A stretch of 64,000 nt of DNA, from contig NZ_VIWW01000001.1 in NCBI RefSeq assembly GCF_007829885.1, positions 5,766,001 to 5,830,000 on the forward strand, written 5' to 3'. This document shows positions 1 to 8,996 of this stretch, one piece after another (positions within the stretch are counted from its first letter, which is position 1; every line of letters starts with the position of its first letter). Below the pieces are notes generated by a model that searched no databases, was not told the origin of the DNA, and worked only from the letters and a program-made list of their open reading frames with translations. Both the position numbers and the translations under genes were made by a program. Source of the DNA: Streptomyces brevispora (GTDB lineage Bacteria; Actinomycetota; Actinomycetes; Streptomycetales; Streptomycetaceae).

Positions 1-357
1 GGCGAGGACGAGTTCCAGGCGACCATGGACCGGCTGACCGGCCCCTCCGTCGACTGGGAGTTCCACCACCGCGAGGTCCCCCTGCAGGCCCCGGTCGACT
101 CGCCCACGTTCGCCAAACTCCGGTCCGCCGTCGAGCGGTTCGACCCGGACGGCCATGTCGTCCCGTACTGCATGTCCGGCGGCACCGACGCCAAGCAGTT
201 CTCCCGGCTCGGCATCACCGGCTACGGCTTCTCGCCACTGAAGCTGCCTGTCGGCTTCGACTACCAGGCCCTCTTCCACGGCGTGGACGAACGCGTCCCC
301 GTCGAGGCGCTGCACTTCGGCGTCCGGGTCCTGGACCACTATCTGCGCACCGCCTGA
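1..357 (+). CDS. M20 family metallopeptidase, C-terminal part
   Basis: The reading frame is open from the first base and stops at 355-357, so only the last 118 residues are present and the start lies outside the window. The tail reads as the end of an M20/M25/M40 zinc peptidase: a conserved SGGTDAKQFSRLGI stretch, the YGFSPLKLP turn, an HGVDERVP motif and a short closing helix (LHFGVRVLDHYL). In this family the region after the dimerisation domain supplies a metal- or substrate-contacting residue near the HG(V/I)DER motif. It is followed after 20 bases by the S9 peptidase gene on the same strand, so the two may be co-transcribed. The exact substrate (dipeptide, acyl-amino acid) cannot be told from this fragment. 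Confidence 0.85.
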   Translation, partial: GEDEFQATMDRLTGPSVDWEFHHREVPLQAPVDSPTFAKLRSAVERFDPDGHVVPYCMSGGTDAKQFSRLGITGYGFSPLKLPVGFDYQALFHGVDERVPVEALHFGVRVLDHYLRTA

Positions 358-377
358 CCCACTCGGGGGAATCGAAC

Positions 378-2366
378 ATGGTAACCACAGCGGCTTACGG
401 AAGCTGGCCGTCACCGATCGACGCCGCGCTGGCCGCCTCGCGGGACGGCCGGCCGGAGTACGTCGAGGCGGTCGGCGAAGAGCTGTGGTGGACGGAGCCG
501 CGCCCGGCCCAGGCCGGCCGGCGCGCACTCGTCCGCCGGCTGCCCGACGGGACCACCGCGGAGCTGCCCGCCCCCTGGAACGTCCGCAGCCGCGTCATCG
601 AGTACGGCGGACGGCCCTGGACCGGTACGGAACGCGCCGAGGGCGGCCCGCTGATCGTCTTCGTCCACTTCGACGACCAGCGGCTGTACGCCTACGAACC
701 GGACGGGCCCGGCGAACCGTGGCCGCTCACCCCCGTCTCGCCGGTCGGCGGCGGACTGCGCTGGGTCGATCCGCAACTGCACCCGGACCGGGGGGCGTCG
801 GGCGAGGTCTGGTGCGTCCTGGAGGAGTTCACCGGCGAGGGCCCCACCGAACTGCGTCGGCTGATCGCCGCCGTTCCGCTCGACGGCTCGGCGGCCGGCG
901 ACAGGTCGGCGGTACGCGAACTCTCCGACGACCGGCACCGGTTCGTCACCGGTCCGGAGCTCTCGCCCGACGGGCGGCGGGCGGCCTGGATCGCCTGGGA
1001 CCATCCACGGATGCCATGGGACGGCACCGAGGTGATCCTCGCGGACATCAGCGACGACGGTGTGTTCCACGCCCCCCGGACCCTCCTGGGCGGTCCTGAG
1101 GAGTCGGTGCCGCAGATCCAGTGGACCGCGGATGGACAACTGCTTCTCGCCAGTGACCGCAGCGGGTGGTGGAATCTCTACCGCGCCGATCCGGACGGCG
1201 GTGTCGCGGTGGAACTCTGCCCCAGGGAGGAGGAGTTCGCCGGACCCTTGTGGAAGATCGGCCTCAGCTGGTTCCGGCCGCTGGAGAACGGGCTGGTCGC
1301 CACCCTGCACGGCAAGGGGTCCACCACGCTCGGCATCCTCGACCCGGAGACCGGCACTCTCGTCGACATCGCGGGGCCCTGGACCGACTGGGCCGGGACG
1401 CTCGCCGTGCAGGGCAGCAGAGTCATCGGCATCGCCGCGAGTCCGCACAGCGCGTACGAGATCGTGGAGCTGGACACCTCGACCGGGCACACCCGGATCA
1501 TCGGAGCACCGCACGAGGACGCGGTCGACCCCGCGTACTACCCCGAGCCCGCCGACCGCACCTTCACCGGTCCCGGCGGCCGGGAGATCCACGCCCACAT
1601 CTACCCGCCGCACAGCCCCGACCGGACCGGTCCGGCAGACGAACTGCCGCCCTACGTCGTGTGGGCGCACGGCGGCCCCACCAGCCACGCAGCCCTCGTG
1701 CTCGACCTGGAGATCGCCTACTTCACCACGCGCGGCATCGGCGTGGCCGAGGTCAACTACGGTGGCTCGACCGGTTACGGACGGACCTACCGCAACCGGC
1801 TGCGCGAACAGTGGGGCGTCGTCGACGTGGAGGACTGCGCGGCCGTCGCCGCGGCGCTCGCCGCCGAGGGCACCGCGGACCCGCACCGGCTCGCCGTCCG
1901 CGGCGGCAGCGCCGGCGGGTGGACCACCGCCGCCTCGCTGACCGGCACCGACGTCTACGCCTGCGGCACGATCATCTACCCCATCCTCGATCTGACCGGC
2001 TGGGGTAGCGGCGAGACCCACGACTTCGAGTCGCAGTACCTGGAGTCGCTGGTGGGCCCGCTCGCCGAGGTCCCCGACCGCTACCGGGAACGGTCGCCGA
2101 TCACCCGCACCGACCGGCTCACCACGCCGTTCCTGCTGCTCCAGGGCGAGGACGACCCCATCTGCCCGCCCGTGCAGTGCGAACGCTTCCTGGCCGCAGT
2201 GGAGGGGCGCGGTATCCCGCACGCCTACCTCACCTACGCGGGCGAGGGCCACGGCTTCCGCCGCGCCGACACCATGATCAGTGCGCTGGAGGCCGAACTC
2301 TCCCTCTACGCGCAGACCTTCGGCATCGAGAGGCCCGACGTGCCGCGGCTGGAGCTGCGGAAGTGA
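378..2366 (+). CDS. S9 family prolyl oligopeptidase-type serine peptidase
   Basis: A 662-residue protein with the two-part architecture of acylaminoacyl-peptidase/prolyl oligopeptidases. An N-terminal beta-propeller-like region (about residues 40-380) is followed by an alpha/beta-hydrolase domain. The nucleophile Ser sits in GGSAGGW near residue 510, the acid in GEDDPICPP and the His in GEGHGFR near residue 626. HGGPTSH forms the usual oxyanion-side segment. It should hydrolyse short peptides or N-acylated peptides in the cytoplasm, as no signal peptide is visible. The gene begins 20 bases after an M20 peptidase and its stop overlaps the GTG of an LD-carboxypeptidase. The three genes thus look like one peptide-degrading or peptide-recycling operon. 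Confidence 0.9.
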   Translation: MVTTAAYGSWPSPIDAALAASRDGRPEYVEAVGEELWWTEPRPAQAGRRALVRRLPDGTTAELPAPWNVRSRVIEYGGRPWTGTERAEGGPLIVFVHFDDQRLYAYEPDGPGEPWPLTPVSPVGGGLRWVDPQLHPDRGASGEVWCVLEEFTGEGPTELRRLIAAVPLDGSAAGDRSAVRELSDDRHRFVTGPELSPDGRRAAWIAWDHPRMPWDGTEVILADISDDGVFHAPRTLLGGPEESVPQIQWTADGQLLLASDRSGWWNLYRADPDGGVAVELCPREEEFAGPLWKIGLSWFRPLENGLVATLHGKGSTTLGILDPETGTLVDIAGPWTDWAGTLAVQGSRVIGIAASPHSAYEIVELDTSTGHTRIIGAPHEDAVDPAYYPEPADRTFTGPGGREIHAHIYPPHSPDRTGPADELPPYVVWAHGGPTSHAALVLDLEIAYFTTRGIGVAEVNYGGSTGYGRTYRNRLREQWGVVDVEDCAAVAAALAAEGTADPHRLAVRGGSAGGWTTAASLTGTDVYACGTIIYPILDLTGWGSGETHDFESQYLESLVGPLAEVPDRYRERSPITRTDRLTTPFLLLQGEDDPICPPVQCERFLAAVEGRGIPHAYLTYAGEGHGFRRADTMISALEAELSLYAQTFGIERPDVPRLELRK

Positions 2367-3307
2367 CCCTCGCACCCCTGACCCGCCCCGCCCGGCTGCG
2401 CGCGGGCGCCAGGGTCGCCGTCGCCTCCCCGAGCGGACCGGTGCCCGCCGACCGGCTGGAGCCCGGCCTCGACGTCCTGCGCGGCTGGGGTCTCGATCCC
2501 GTGACGATGCCTCATGTCCTGGACGTGCACCCGGAGCTGGACTATCTCGGCGGCACGGACGAGGTACGCGCCCGGGACCTCCAGGACGCCTGGTGCGATC
2601 CGTCGGTCGACGCGGTGATCTGTGCCCGGGGCGGGTACGGGGCGCACCGCATGGTCGATCTGCTGGACTGGGCGGCGATGCGGGCCGCCGGGCCCAAGGT
2701 GTTCGTCGGCTACAGCGACATCACCGTGCTCCACGAGGCGTTCGCGCTCCGGACGGGGCTCGCCACCCTGCACGGCCCGATGGTCGGGACGGAGACCTTC
2801 CTCAAGGACCCGCGCACCCAGGAGTCCCTGCGGGCCACCCTGTTCGAGCCCGAGACGGTACGGACGCTGGGGCTCGACGGGGCGGGCGTGCTGGTGCCCG
2901 GCCGGGCCCGGGGGATCACCTACGGTGGCTGCGTGAGCCTGCTGGCCGCCGATCTGGGCACCCCGCACGCCCGGACGTCGGCCCGTGGCGGGTTGCTGGT
3001 CATCGAGGACACCACGGAGGACCCGTACAGCATCGACCGCATCCTCACCCAGCTGCTGCGGGCCGGGGCGCTCGACGGCGTCGCCGGGGTGGCCTGCGGC
3101 TCCTGGGCGGGCTGCGGGCCGTACGCCAAGGTGCGGGCGGTGCTCGCCGACCGGCTCGGCGGCCTCGGCATCCCTGTGGTCGAGGAGCTCGGCTTCGGCC
3201 ACGGTCCCACCGCGCTGACGATTCCGCTCGGGGTGCCGGCCGTGCTGGACGCGCCCGCGGACGGGAGCCCGGCCACCCTCACGGTCGAGGTATCGGCGCT
3301 GGTCTGA
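2363..3307 (+). CDS. S66 family LD-carboxypeptidase / MccF-like
   Basis: The GTG start at 2363 overlaps the upstream stop (GTGA), and upstream in-frame starts would lie inside the S9 gene. The product of about 314 residues has the S66 signature: GGYGAHRMVDLLDW, then the nucleophile Ser in GYSDIT (about residue 118), LHGPM, the Glu of VIEDTTEDP (about 215) and the His of GFGHGPTAL (about 280). These form the Ser-Glu-His triad of the family. S66 enzymes either trim the terminal D-Ala from murein tetrapeptides (LdcA) or cleave peptidyl-nucleotide antibiotics (MccF). Its position after two peptidase genes fits peptide turnover. The assignment between murein recycling and detoxification is not decidable here. 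Confidence 0.88.
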   Translation: MTLAPLTRPARLRAGARVAVASPSGPVPADRLEPGLDVLRGWGLDPVTMPHVLDVHPELDYLGGTDEVRARDLQDAWCDPSVDAVICARGGYGAHRMVDLLDWAAMRAAGPKVFVGYSDITVLHEAFALRTGLATLHGPMVGTETFLKDPRTQESLRATLFEPETVRTLGLDGAGVLVPGRARGITYGGCVSLLAADLGTPHARTSARGGLLVIEDTTEDPYSIDRILTQLLRAGALDGVAGVACGSWAGCGPYAKVRAVLADRLGGLGIPVVEELGFGHGPTALTIPLGVPAVLDAPADGSPATLTVEVSALV

Positions 3308-3471
3308 GCGGTGCGGACGGGCTCCGTGCGCCGAACGGGACCGCGCGGCGAAGAAGTTGAACAGCCTTCAGGAAAGGCCGAGCGGGGCGTTGACACCACT
3401 ATGACCTGTGTCACAGCATGGGCGCGGCCCAGTGCCTACTGGCCGGTATGACACCCTCGGTGTGGAGGTCC

Positions 3472-4037
3472 TGGTGTCGCGTCCTGTTCCCGGCTCCCGT
3501 TTCCGGTCCCGGTCCGTGTCCCGGTCGGTGTCACTGGCCCGTAGATCGTTCCCGTTCGTCGCCGGGGCGGCGCTCGCGGGTCCGCTCGCACTCGCCGGCG
3601 CCGCACACGTGGGAACGGCCGCGGGTTAGACGATCCTCGACGCAAGTCTGGACCCGTCCCGGTTCGGCGGCCCGACCTGCCTCCACTTCGCGCCCAAGGC
3701 CTGCGACACAAGTCCGGCTGCTCAACTCGGACCGCTACCCGGCCGAGAAGACCGCCGCCGTGCTCGACTACACGCGCAGCGTCTCCCCGGTCTCGTACCT
3801 GAGCCGGGTCAAGGCTCCGACACTCCGGTACGGGTGCCGGACGTGACCAGGCCGTTCACCGTGCGGCTGCCCGGTATCGTCCACCGGTACGCGGCGGGGC
3901 ACCGGCTGGAATTCGTGATCGCGGCCAGCGACACCGCGTACTTCGGGAACAGCGGTGTCAAGCCGGTCACCGTCGTCAGCGCGCCTCAGGACACCGGGGT
4001 GCTGGAGCTGCCCGTGGTCGGCTCCACGGTGAACTGA
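3472..4037 (+). pseudogene. Decayed CocE/NonD (S15) hydrolase remnant
   Basis: Pieces of one secreted hydrolase remain in different frames. A signal-peptide-like start (RRSFPFVAGAALAGPLALAGAAH) runs into a stop at 3627-3629. A segment around 3718-3830 in another frame reads LLNSDRYPAEKTAAVLDYTR and SYLSRVKAPTL, which matches the region before the catalytic Asp of CocE/NonD X-Pro dipeptidyl-peptidase-like esterases. A C-terminal jelly-roll strand set (VTRPFTVRLPGIVHRY, LEFVIAASDTAYF) ends at 4037. Most of the alpha/beta-hydrolase core, including the nucleophile, is missing. At least one large deletion and frameshifts are therefore needed, and the locus is not functional. The limits are approximate. 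Confidence 0.75.
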
Positions 4038-4167
4038 TGCGGTGAGCGCCCGCCCTCGCACCGCCGTCACCCGAATGGGTGTACAGGACCGCCCCCCGCC
4101 ACCCGGACGGAGTCATTCTGATGCTCCGGGGGCGGTGGCGCACCAGGAGCAGGGAAGGGGCAGGTTC

Positions 4168-4407
4168 ATGAGCCCGAAGGATGTGTCGAGCAGCGGAAAG
4201 GGCGGCACGGGGGCATTCAGCCCGGCCCGCATTCTGGTCCTCGTCCTCGCGGTCCTGTCGGTCGTCTTCATCGCCGAGAACACCGGCGACGTCACGGTCC
4301 GACTCCTGATCCCGGTGGTGACCATACCGCTCTACGTGGCGCTGATCGTGATGTTCCTGGCCGGGATGGCCTGCGGCGCCTACGTCTTCCGCAGGCGGCG
4401 AAAGTAG
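4168..4407 (+). CDS. LapA-domain small membrane protein
   Basis: The ATG at 4168 is chosen because it follows a strong purine-rich ribosome site (AGGGAAGGGG) about eight bases upstream. The earlier in-frame start adds a low-complexity, proline-rich tail. The 79-residue product has a polar N-terminus and two hydrophobic helices (ARILVLVLAVLSVVFIAE and PLYVALIVMFLAGMACGAYV). It ends in the basic tail FRRRRK, with the ENTGDVTVRLLIP link typical of LapA/DUF1049 proteins. In proteobacteria LapA proteins assist LPS assembly. In actinomycetes the family is widespread and its role is unknown. The gene stands alone between a pseudogene and an acetyltransferase. Confidence 0.75.
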   Translation: MSPKDVSSSGKGGTGAFSPARILVLVLAVLSVVFIAENTGDVTVRLLIPVVTIPLYVALIVMFLAGMACGAYVFRRRRK

Positions 4408-4449
4408 TACCGGCCGGTCCGTCCGGGGTGCAGCGCCTACGCTGTGCCG

Positions 4450-5004
4450 ATGTCCGACACCTCCTACCTGGCCGAGGGGCCGCGCACGGCGATCCGCCCC
4501 TTCGCCCTCGCGGATGCCGACGAGTTCACCGCGCGGGCCCGTGAGAGCCGGGAACTGCACCGGCCCTGGCTGTTCCCGCCCGCCGACCCGGACACGTACG
4601 CCGCGTACGCGACCGCACTCATCGAGGACCCCACGAGGGCGGGCTTCCTCGTGTGCGAACGGAACGGCGGCGAGGACGCGGCCGGTGGTGCGATCGCGGG
4701 CTTCATCAACATCAACAACATCGTCATCGGCGGCTTCCGCTGCGGCGCGCTCGGATACGGTGCCTTCGCCCACGCGACCGGGCGCGGACTGATGGGCGAG
4801 GGGCTCGACCTGGTGCTGCGACACGCCTTCGGACCACTCGGCCTGCACCGCCTGGAAGCCAACGTTCAGCCGGCCAACGAGGCCTCGCTCGCCCTGGTGC
4901 GCAGGGCCGGCTTCCGGCTGGAGGGCTTCTCGCCGGACTTCCTCCTCATCGACGGCGCCTGGCGCGACCATGAGCGCTGGGCGATCACCGCCGACATGCG
5001 CTGA
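4450..5004 (+). CDS. GNAT family N-acetyltransferase (RimJ/RimL-like)
   Basis: A protein of about 184 residues; the ATG at 4450 is preferred over the GTG two codons earlier. It has the GNAT fold order: an N-terminal strand with TAIRPFALADADEF, a central GFININNIVIG strand and a Y-G-F rich acetyl-CoA segment (YGAFAHATGRGLMGEGL). These are followed by the C-terminal LHRLEANVQPANEASLALVRRAGF, which is the strongest hallmark of the RimJ/RimL ribosomal-protein or small-molecule acetyltransferases. It transfers an acetyl group from acetyl-CoA to an amine that cannot be predicted. No partner gene is adjacent: upstream is the LapA-like gene and downstream a convergent metal-island gene. Confidence 0.85.
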   Translation: MSDTSYLAEGPRTAIRPFALADADEFTARARESRELHRPWLFPPADPDTYAAYATALIEDPTRAGFLVCERNGGEDAAGGAIAGFININNIVIGGFRCGALGYGAFAHATGRGLMGEGLDLVLRHAFGPLGLHRLEANVQPANEASLALVRRAGFRLEGFSPDFLLIDGAWRDHERWAITADMR

Positions 5005-5164
5005 TGCCGCGGGAACGGCGAGTCGTTCCGGGGCGGCTCCTGGCTCATGTGGCGGTGAGCTGTTCCTCCGGCGCGAGCAGCAGGGCGAGGCCGGGGCGTG
5101 ACCCGGAGTCGATGGGGGTCGAGGACGGCGAGCCGGAATGGGGTTCGCCCGTCCCGGGGACCGG

Positions 5165-5584
5165 TCACTCCTCGAGTTCGTGCCGGACGCGCCGTGAGGG
5201 CTGGAAGGTGTAGAGGTCCAGGACGCCGGGGGGCTCGGCCAGGCCGGGACCGCCGCCTTCGACCCACGCGGTGATGTCGGCGGCGGCGCCCGGGTCGTTG
5301 ACCGCGCCGAGCCAGACCGGCCGCCCGCCTGCCTTGCGGCCCTCGGCGGAGGGCTGGATGACGACGACGTTGGCGCGCTCGCACGCGTCGAGGCAGTCGG
5401 TCCGCCGGACCATGGCCACTCCGGCCAGTGCGGTGCGCAGGTCGGTGAGTTGGGCTTCATGGTCGAGGCGGGGGACCTTGGCCGGAGTGCCGCAGCAGCA
5501 TCCCCGGCAGACGGTCACGGTACAGCGGGCACCGGCCGCCCCCGCGGGAACGGCCGTGCGGTCGCGGCGGGCGCGCTTGTTCAC
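5165..5584 (-). CDS. (2Fe-2S) ferredoxin-fold protein
   Basis: The GTG start at 5584 overlaps the stop of the upstream P-type ATPase (GTGA), so the two are translationally coupled. The product of about 139 residues has a thioredoxin-like [2Fe-2S] ferredoxin pattern. The first cysteines are in VCRGCCCGTPAKVP and a second pair in RRTDCLDACERANVVVIQPS, followed by a short C-terminal region (DITAWVEGGGPGL). Such proteins carry one electron pair and are often found beside cobalamin or metal-handling genes. Here it shares an operon with a metal-exporting ATPase. A role as metal-binding or redox accessory is likely but its partner is unknown. Confidence 0.72.
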   Translation of the reverse strand: MNKRARRDRTAVPAGAAGARCTVTVCRGCCCGTPAKVPRLDHEAQLTDLRTALAGVAMVRRTDCLDACERANVVVIQPSAEGRKAGGRPVWLGAVNDPGAAADITAWVEGGGPGLAEPPGVLDLYTFQPSRRVRHELEE

Positions 5585-7548
5585 GCTGTGTCCTTGGCAG
5601 GGCGGGGCCAGGCGGTCTCCCGCAGGAGGCGCAGGCCGTTGAGGCCGACGATGATGGTGGATCCTTCGTGTCCGGCGACGCCGAGCGGCAGCGGGAGGGT
5701 GGCGATCAGGTCCCAGGCCACCAGCGCCGCGATGAAGACTCCGGCGATGGCGAGGTTCTGCAGGACCAGGCGGCGGGCCTTGCGGGATAGGGCCACGACA
5801 GCGGGGACGGCGGAGAGTTCGTTGCGGACCACGACGGCGTCGGCGGTTTCCAGGGCGAGGTCGGAGCCGGCCATGGCGATACCGGTGTGCGCGGCGGCCA
5901 GGGCGGGGGCGTCGTTGACACCGTCGCCGACCACCAGCACCCGACGTCCCTCGGCCTCCCACTCCCGTACGGCGGCGACCTTGTCCTGCGGCAGCAGTCC
6001 GGCACGGACGTCCGTGATACCGACCTCGGCGGCCAGATGGCGGGCGGCGCGCTCGTTGTCGCCGGTCAGCAGGCCCGGGGTCCGGCCGGTCAGTTCGGTG
6101 AGCGCGGTCACGGTGGCCCTGGCGTCGGGGCGGAGCCGGTCGGCGATGCCCAGCACCCCGGCCGGTACTCCGTCGCGCAGCACGAGGACCACGGTGCGGC
6201 CCTCGTCCTCGAGTTCCCGTACCACGCGGCTGGTTCCGGGGCCGACGGTGGAGGCCAGGCGGGCCGGGGAGCCGACCTGTACGGTACGGCCGCCGATGGC
6301 CGCGGTGACGCCCTGTCCGGGGGCGGAGGTGAAGCCGGTCGCCTCGGCGAGGTTGAGGCCGCGGTCGTGTGCGGCCCGGACGACGGCGCGGGCGAGCGGG
6401 TGCTCGCTGGGGTGCTCGGCCGCCGCTGCCAGCGCCAGCAGTTCGTCCTCGTCGAGGCCGTGACCGGGCAGGGGGCGGATGTCGGTGACGCGAGGGGTGC
6501 CCTCGGTCAGGGTGCCGGTCTTGTCCAGGGCGACCATGTCGACCTGGCCCAGGCGCTCCATCACGACGGCGGACTTGGCCAGCACGCCGTGGCGGCCCGC
6601 GTTGGCGATGGCGGAGAGCAGGGGCGGCATGGTGGAGAGCACCACCGCGCACGGCGAGGCGACGATCATGAAGGTCATCGCGCGAAGGAGGGCCGGCTGG
6701 AGGGCGGAGCCGAAGGCGAGCGGGACCGCGAAGACGGCGAGGGTCGCGATCACCATGCCGATCGAGTACCGCTGTTCGATCTTCTCGATGAACAGCTGGG
6801 TCGGGGCCTTGGTCTCGGAGGCTTCCTCGACCATCTTCACGATCCGCGCGATCACTGAGTCCGCCGGCTCGCGCTCCACCCGGACGCGGAGGGCGCCGGT
6901 GCCGTTGACGGTGCCGCCGAACACCTCGTCCCCGGGCTGCTTGGTCACCGGGAGGGGCTCGCCGGTGATGGTGGCCTGGTCGACGTCGCTCGCCCCGTCG
7001 ATCACCCGGCCGTCGGCGCCGACCCGCTCGCCGGGCCGCACCAGGACGATGTCCCCGATGCTCAGGGAGTCCGCTGCCACGCTCTCCTCCCCACCGCCGG
7101 TCAGGAGCCGGGTGGCCGTGGTCGGTGCGAGGTCGAGGAGGCCGCGTACGGAATCCGCGGTGCGGGCGGTCGCCACGGCCTCCAGCGCGCCGGACGTGGC
7201 GAAGATGATGATCAGCAGTGCCCCGTCGAGTACCTGCCCGATGGCGGCGGCGCCGAGGGCGGCCACCACCATCAGCAGATCCACGTCCAGGGTCTTGTCC
7301 TTCAGGGCCTTCAGGCCCTCCCACCCCGGTTCCCAGCCGCCTGTGACGTAAGTGGCGGCGAACAGCGGCGCCCACGCCCACACCGGGGCGTCGAGCAGCT
7401 TGAGCGGGAGGGCGGTCAGGAACAGGACCAGCGCGGCCAGCGCCCACCGGGCCTCCGGCAGAGCCAGAACCCGTGTACGCCGCCGGGGCGGTGCCGGGCG
7501 CAACCCGTCGGCAGCCGGGGCAGGCCGCTGGTCGAGAACGGACGACAT
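5581..7548 (-). CDS. Heavy-metal P1B-type ATPase (Zn/Co/Cd efflux class)
   Basis: A 655-residue P1B-ATPase. Visible motifs are TGEP in the actuator domain (about residue 195), the membrane SPC motif in MIVASPCAVVLS (298-300), the phosphorylated Asp in DKTGTLTEG (D342), the HP pair in HPSEHPLARAV and the hinge VGDGVNDAPAL. There is no N-terminal CxxC metal-binding domain. SPC instead of CPC is typical of the P1B-4 (Co/Zn/Ni/Fe) group, so copper is unlikely. Start at the ATG at 7548; a GTG at 7569 is possible. It diverges from an SmtB-type sensor gene whose operator lies between them, and it overlaps a ferredoxin-fold gene downstream. It should pump divalent metal out of the cytoplasm. Confidence 0.9.
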   Translation of the reverse strand: MSSVLDQRPAPAADGLRPAPPRRRTRVLALPEARWALAALVLFLTALPLKLLDAPVWAWAPLFAATYVTGGWEPGWEGLKALKDKTLDVDLLMVVAALGAAAIGQVLDGALLIIIFATSGALEAVATARTADSVRGLLDLAPTTATRLLTGGGEESVAADSLSIGDIVLVRPGERVGADGRVIDGASDVDQATITGEPLPVTKQPGDEVFGGTVNGTGALRVRVEREPADSVIARIVKMVEEASETKAPTQLFIEKIEQRYSIGMVIATLAVFAVPLAFGSALQPALLRAMTFMIVASPCAVVLSTMPPLLSAIANAGRHGVLAKSAVVMERLGQVDMVALDKTGTLTEGTPRVTDIRPLPGHGLDEDELLALAAAAEHPSEHPLARAVVRAAHDRGLNLAEATGFTSAPGQGVTAAIGGRTVQVGSPARLASTVGPGTSRVVRELEDEGRTVVLVLRDGVPAGVLGIADRLRPDARATVTALTELTGRTPGLLTGDNERAARHLAAEVGITDVRAGLLPQDKVAAVREWEAEGRRVLVVGDGVNDAPALAAAHTGIAMAGSDLALETADAVVVRNELSAVPAVVALSRKARRLVLQNLAIAGVFIAALVAWDLIATLPLPLGVAGHEGSTIIVGLNGLRLLRETAWPRPAKDTA

Positions 7549-7604
7549 GACAGAACAACCCTTCACGGGCGGATGAGACAACACCTACACCATACAGGAA
7601 CGTA

Positions 7605-7618
7605 TGAACAGGTCTTCA
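7605..7618. promoter_or_regulatory. Probable SmtB/CzrA-type operator
   Basis: The perfect inverted repeat TGAA-N6-TTCA lies in the 93-base gap between the divergent P-type ATPase and ArsR/SmtB genes. TGAA-N6-TTCA is the known core of SmtB, CzrA and CadC operators. The half-site extension on the left (TA before TGAA) also resembles the CzrA site. The surrounding bases are AT-richer than the rest of the window, as expected for a promoter. It is expected to control both directions. Confidence 0.7.
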
Positions 7619-7641
7619 GGTGTCGTCGGTATGATGGCCAC

Positions 7642-8031
7642 ATGGGCCACGGAACGGACAACGCCAGCAGCGCCACCACCCGCGAGCGCCTCGACGCGGT
7701 CGGCGCCGCCGATGTCGCCGCGACCCTCCAGGCCCTGGCCACGCCCTCCCGGCTGCACATCCTGGCTCGACTCCAGGAAGGGCCCTGCTCGGTCAGCGAC
7801 CTCGCCGAGGCTGTGGGCATGGAAGCCTCCGCCTGTTCCCACCAGCTGCGCCTGCTGCGCAACCTCGGACTGGTCACCGGCGAACGCCACGGCCGCTCGA
7901 TCATCTACGCCCTCTACGACAACCACGTCGCCGAACTCCTCGACCAGGCGCTGTACCACGTCGAACACCTGCGCATGGGAATCCGCGACACCGCCGTGGC
8001 CGTGACCGAAGGGGAGCCGGCCGGTCCTTAG
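7642..8031 (+). CDS. ArsR/SmtB-family metal-sensing repressor
   Basis: A 129-residue winged-helix repressor: ALATPSRLHILARL, then the recognition helix region SDLAEAVGMEASACSHQLRLLRNLGLV and wing RHGRSIIYALYD. The last helix carries D93-x-H95-x10-H106-x2-H109, exactly the alpha-5 dimer-interface metal site of SmtB/CzrA/NmtR (D-x-H-x10-H-x2-E/H). The predicted inducers are Zn(II), Co(II) or Ni(II) rather than arsenite. The ATG at 7642 is the first start after the operator. It diverges from the metal-exporting ATPase, which it should repress until metal binds. Confidence 0.9.
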   Translation: MGHGTDNASSATTRERLDAVGAADVAATLQALATPSRLHILARLQEGPCSVSDLAEAVGMEASACSHQLRLLRNLGLVTGERHGRSIIYALYDNHVAELLDQALYHVEHLRMGIRDTAVAVTEGEPAGP

Positions 8032-8378
8032 CCGACAGGGCGCCGCGCCCCTCGCGAACGACCACTGCCGTGGGCCGTCGTTGGTGGCTGGCGAGAGGGC
8101 GATCTGCCCAGGCCGGTTCTCGCGGAACCCCTCGTTCTACGGCCGAGTTCTGCGGGGCCGTTCCGCGAGTGGCTGACTGAAGGGGCACCGACTGCGGAAA
8201 CCGGCGCAGCGAAGCTGAGCAGATCCTGAACCCACTGCGTTGAGGCCGCCCGCTCTCACCGACGGCGCCGACCCCTGCCACAACTCAGTGCTGAGCCGCA
8301 GCCGCTCAGCGGCCCCGGCGTGACGCGCCGCCTCGGCCACCCGCGCGAGCCGGCCCTCCGCGGGACCCGGTGAGCTGA
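8032..8378. other. Gene-free stretch between convergent genes
   Basis: No convincing gene. Open frames here have arginine/alanine-rich, out-of-phase composition and no family motif. A short GC hairpin near 8039-8052 (GGGCGC/GCGCCC with one-base loop) could help to end transcription of the metal sensor gene, but it is weak. Confidence 0.5.
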
Positions 8379-8996
8379 TCAGCTCCCCGTGCCCGGCGCG
8401 ACTGGTTGCTCATCGACCACGGCCGTAACATCCGGGCTGTTGCCGCTGGAACGGGGCAGGGTGGTCGCGGACCACACGCCGAACCACTGCTCGGCGCCGT
8501 ACTCCTCGAACCGCGCCACCTCGATGAACCCCAGTCTCGCCGTGAGGCGCATCGAGCGGGCGTTCGCGGTCTGGGTACAGAGCACCACCGGCTCGCCGGG
8601 AAGCGCGTCGGTAAACCATTCGAGTGCCGCTGCGCACGCCTCGGCGGCGTACCCGCGTCCCCACGCCCCCGGCATGAACATGTAGCCGAGCTCGGCCTCC
8701 GCGCCATCCGGACGGACATGGCCCGGACGTGACGCATCGCGCTGATCGAGTGTGATCATGCCGATCATCGCTCCGTCGAGATCGATCACGAAAAGGCCAG
8801 GGCGCCGCCCGGGTACCTCGGGCACCGCGCGCTCGAGCTCGTCAAGTGGTCGAGGGCCGCCGAGGTAGGTGCCCACCTCCGGCGAGGCGAACAGCTCGAT
8901 GAACGCCGCACGGTCCCGGGCCTCGGACTCGCGGAGCACGAGCCGCGCGGTCCTGATCGGGGCAGGCGGCCAGGCGACGGGGCCGAGCTCAGTCAT
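8379..8996 (-). CDS. GNAT family N-acetyltransferase
   Basis: A 205-residue acetyltransferase; the ATG at 8996 is the first start that gives the family N-terminus (IRTARLVLRESEARDRAAF). Recognisable GNAT elements follow: an acceptor-side segment with FVIDLDGAMIGMITLD, then the acetyl-CoA pyrophosphate loop ELGYMFMPGAWGRGYAAEA and the closing ANARSMRLTARLGF. The substrate is unknown. It stands alone on the minus strand, facing the metal sensor gene across about 350 non-coding bases. Confidence 0.85.
   Translation of the reverse strand: MTELGPVAWPPAPIRTARLVLRESEARDRAAFIELFASPEVGTYLGGPRPLDELERAVPEVPGRRPGLFVIDLDGAMIGMITLDQRDASRPGHVRPDGAEAELGYMFMPGAWGRGYAAEACAAALEWFTDALPGEPVVLCTQTANARSMRLTARLGFIEVARFEEYGAEQWFGVWSATTLPRSSGNSPDVTAVVDEQPVAPGTGS

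Noticed and set aside
411..2375. Long minus-strand frame opposite the S9 peptidase gene
   Set aside because: It is an antisense shadow of a high-GC gene. The composition is Arg/Gly/Ala-rich without motifs, while the plus strand encodes a complete peptidase.
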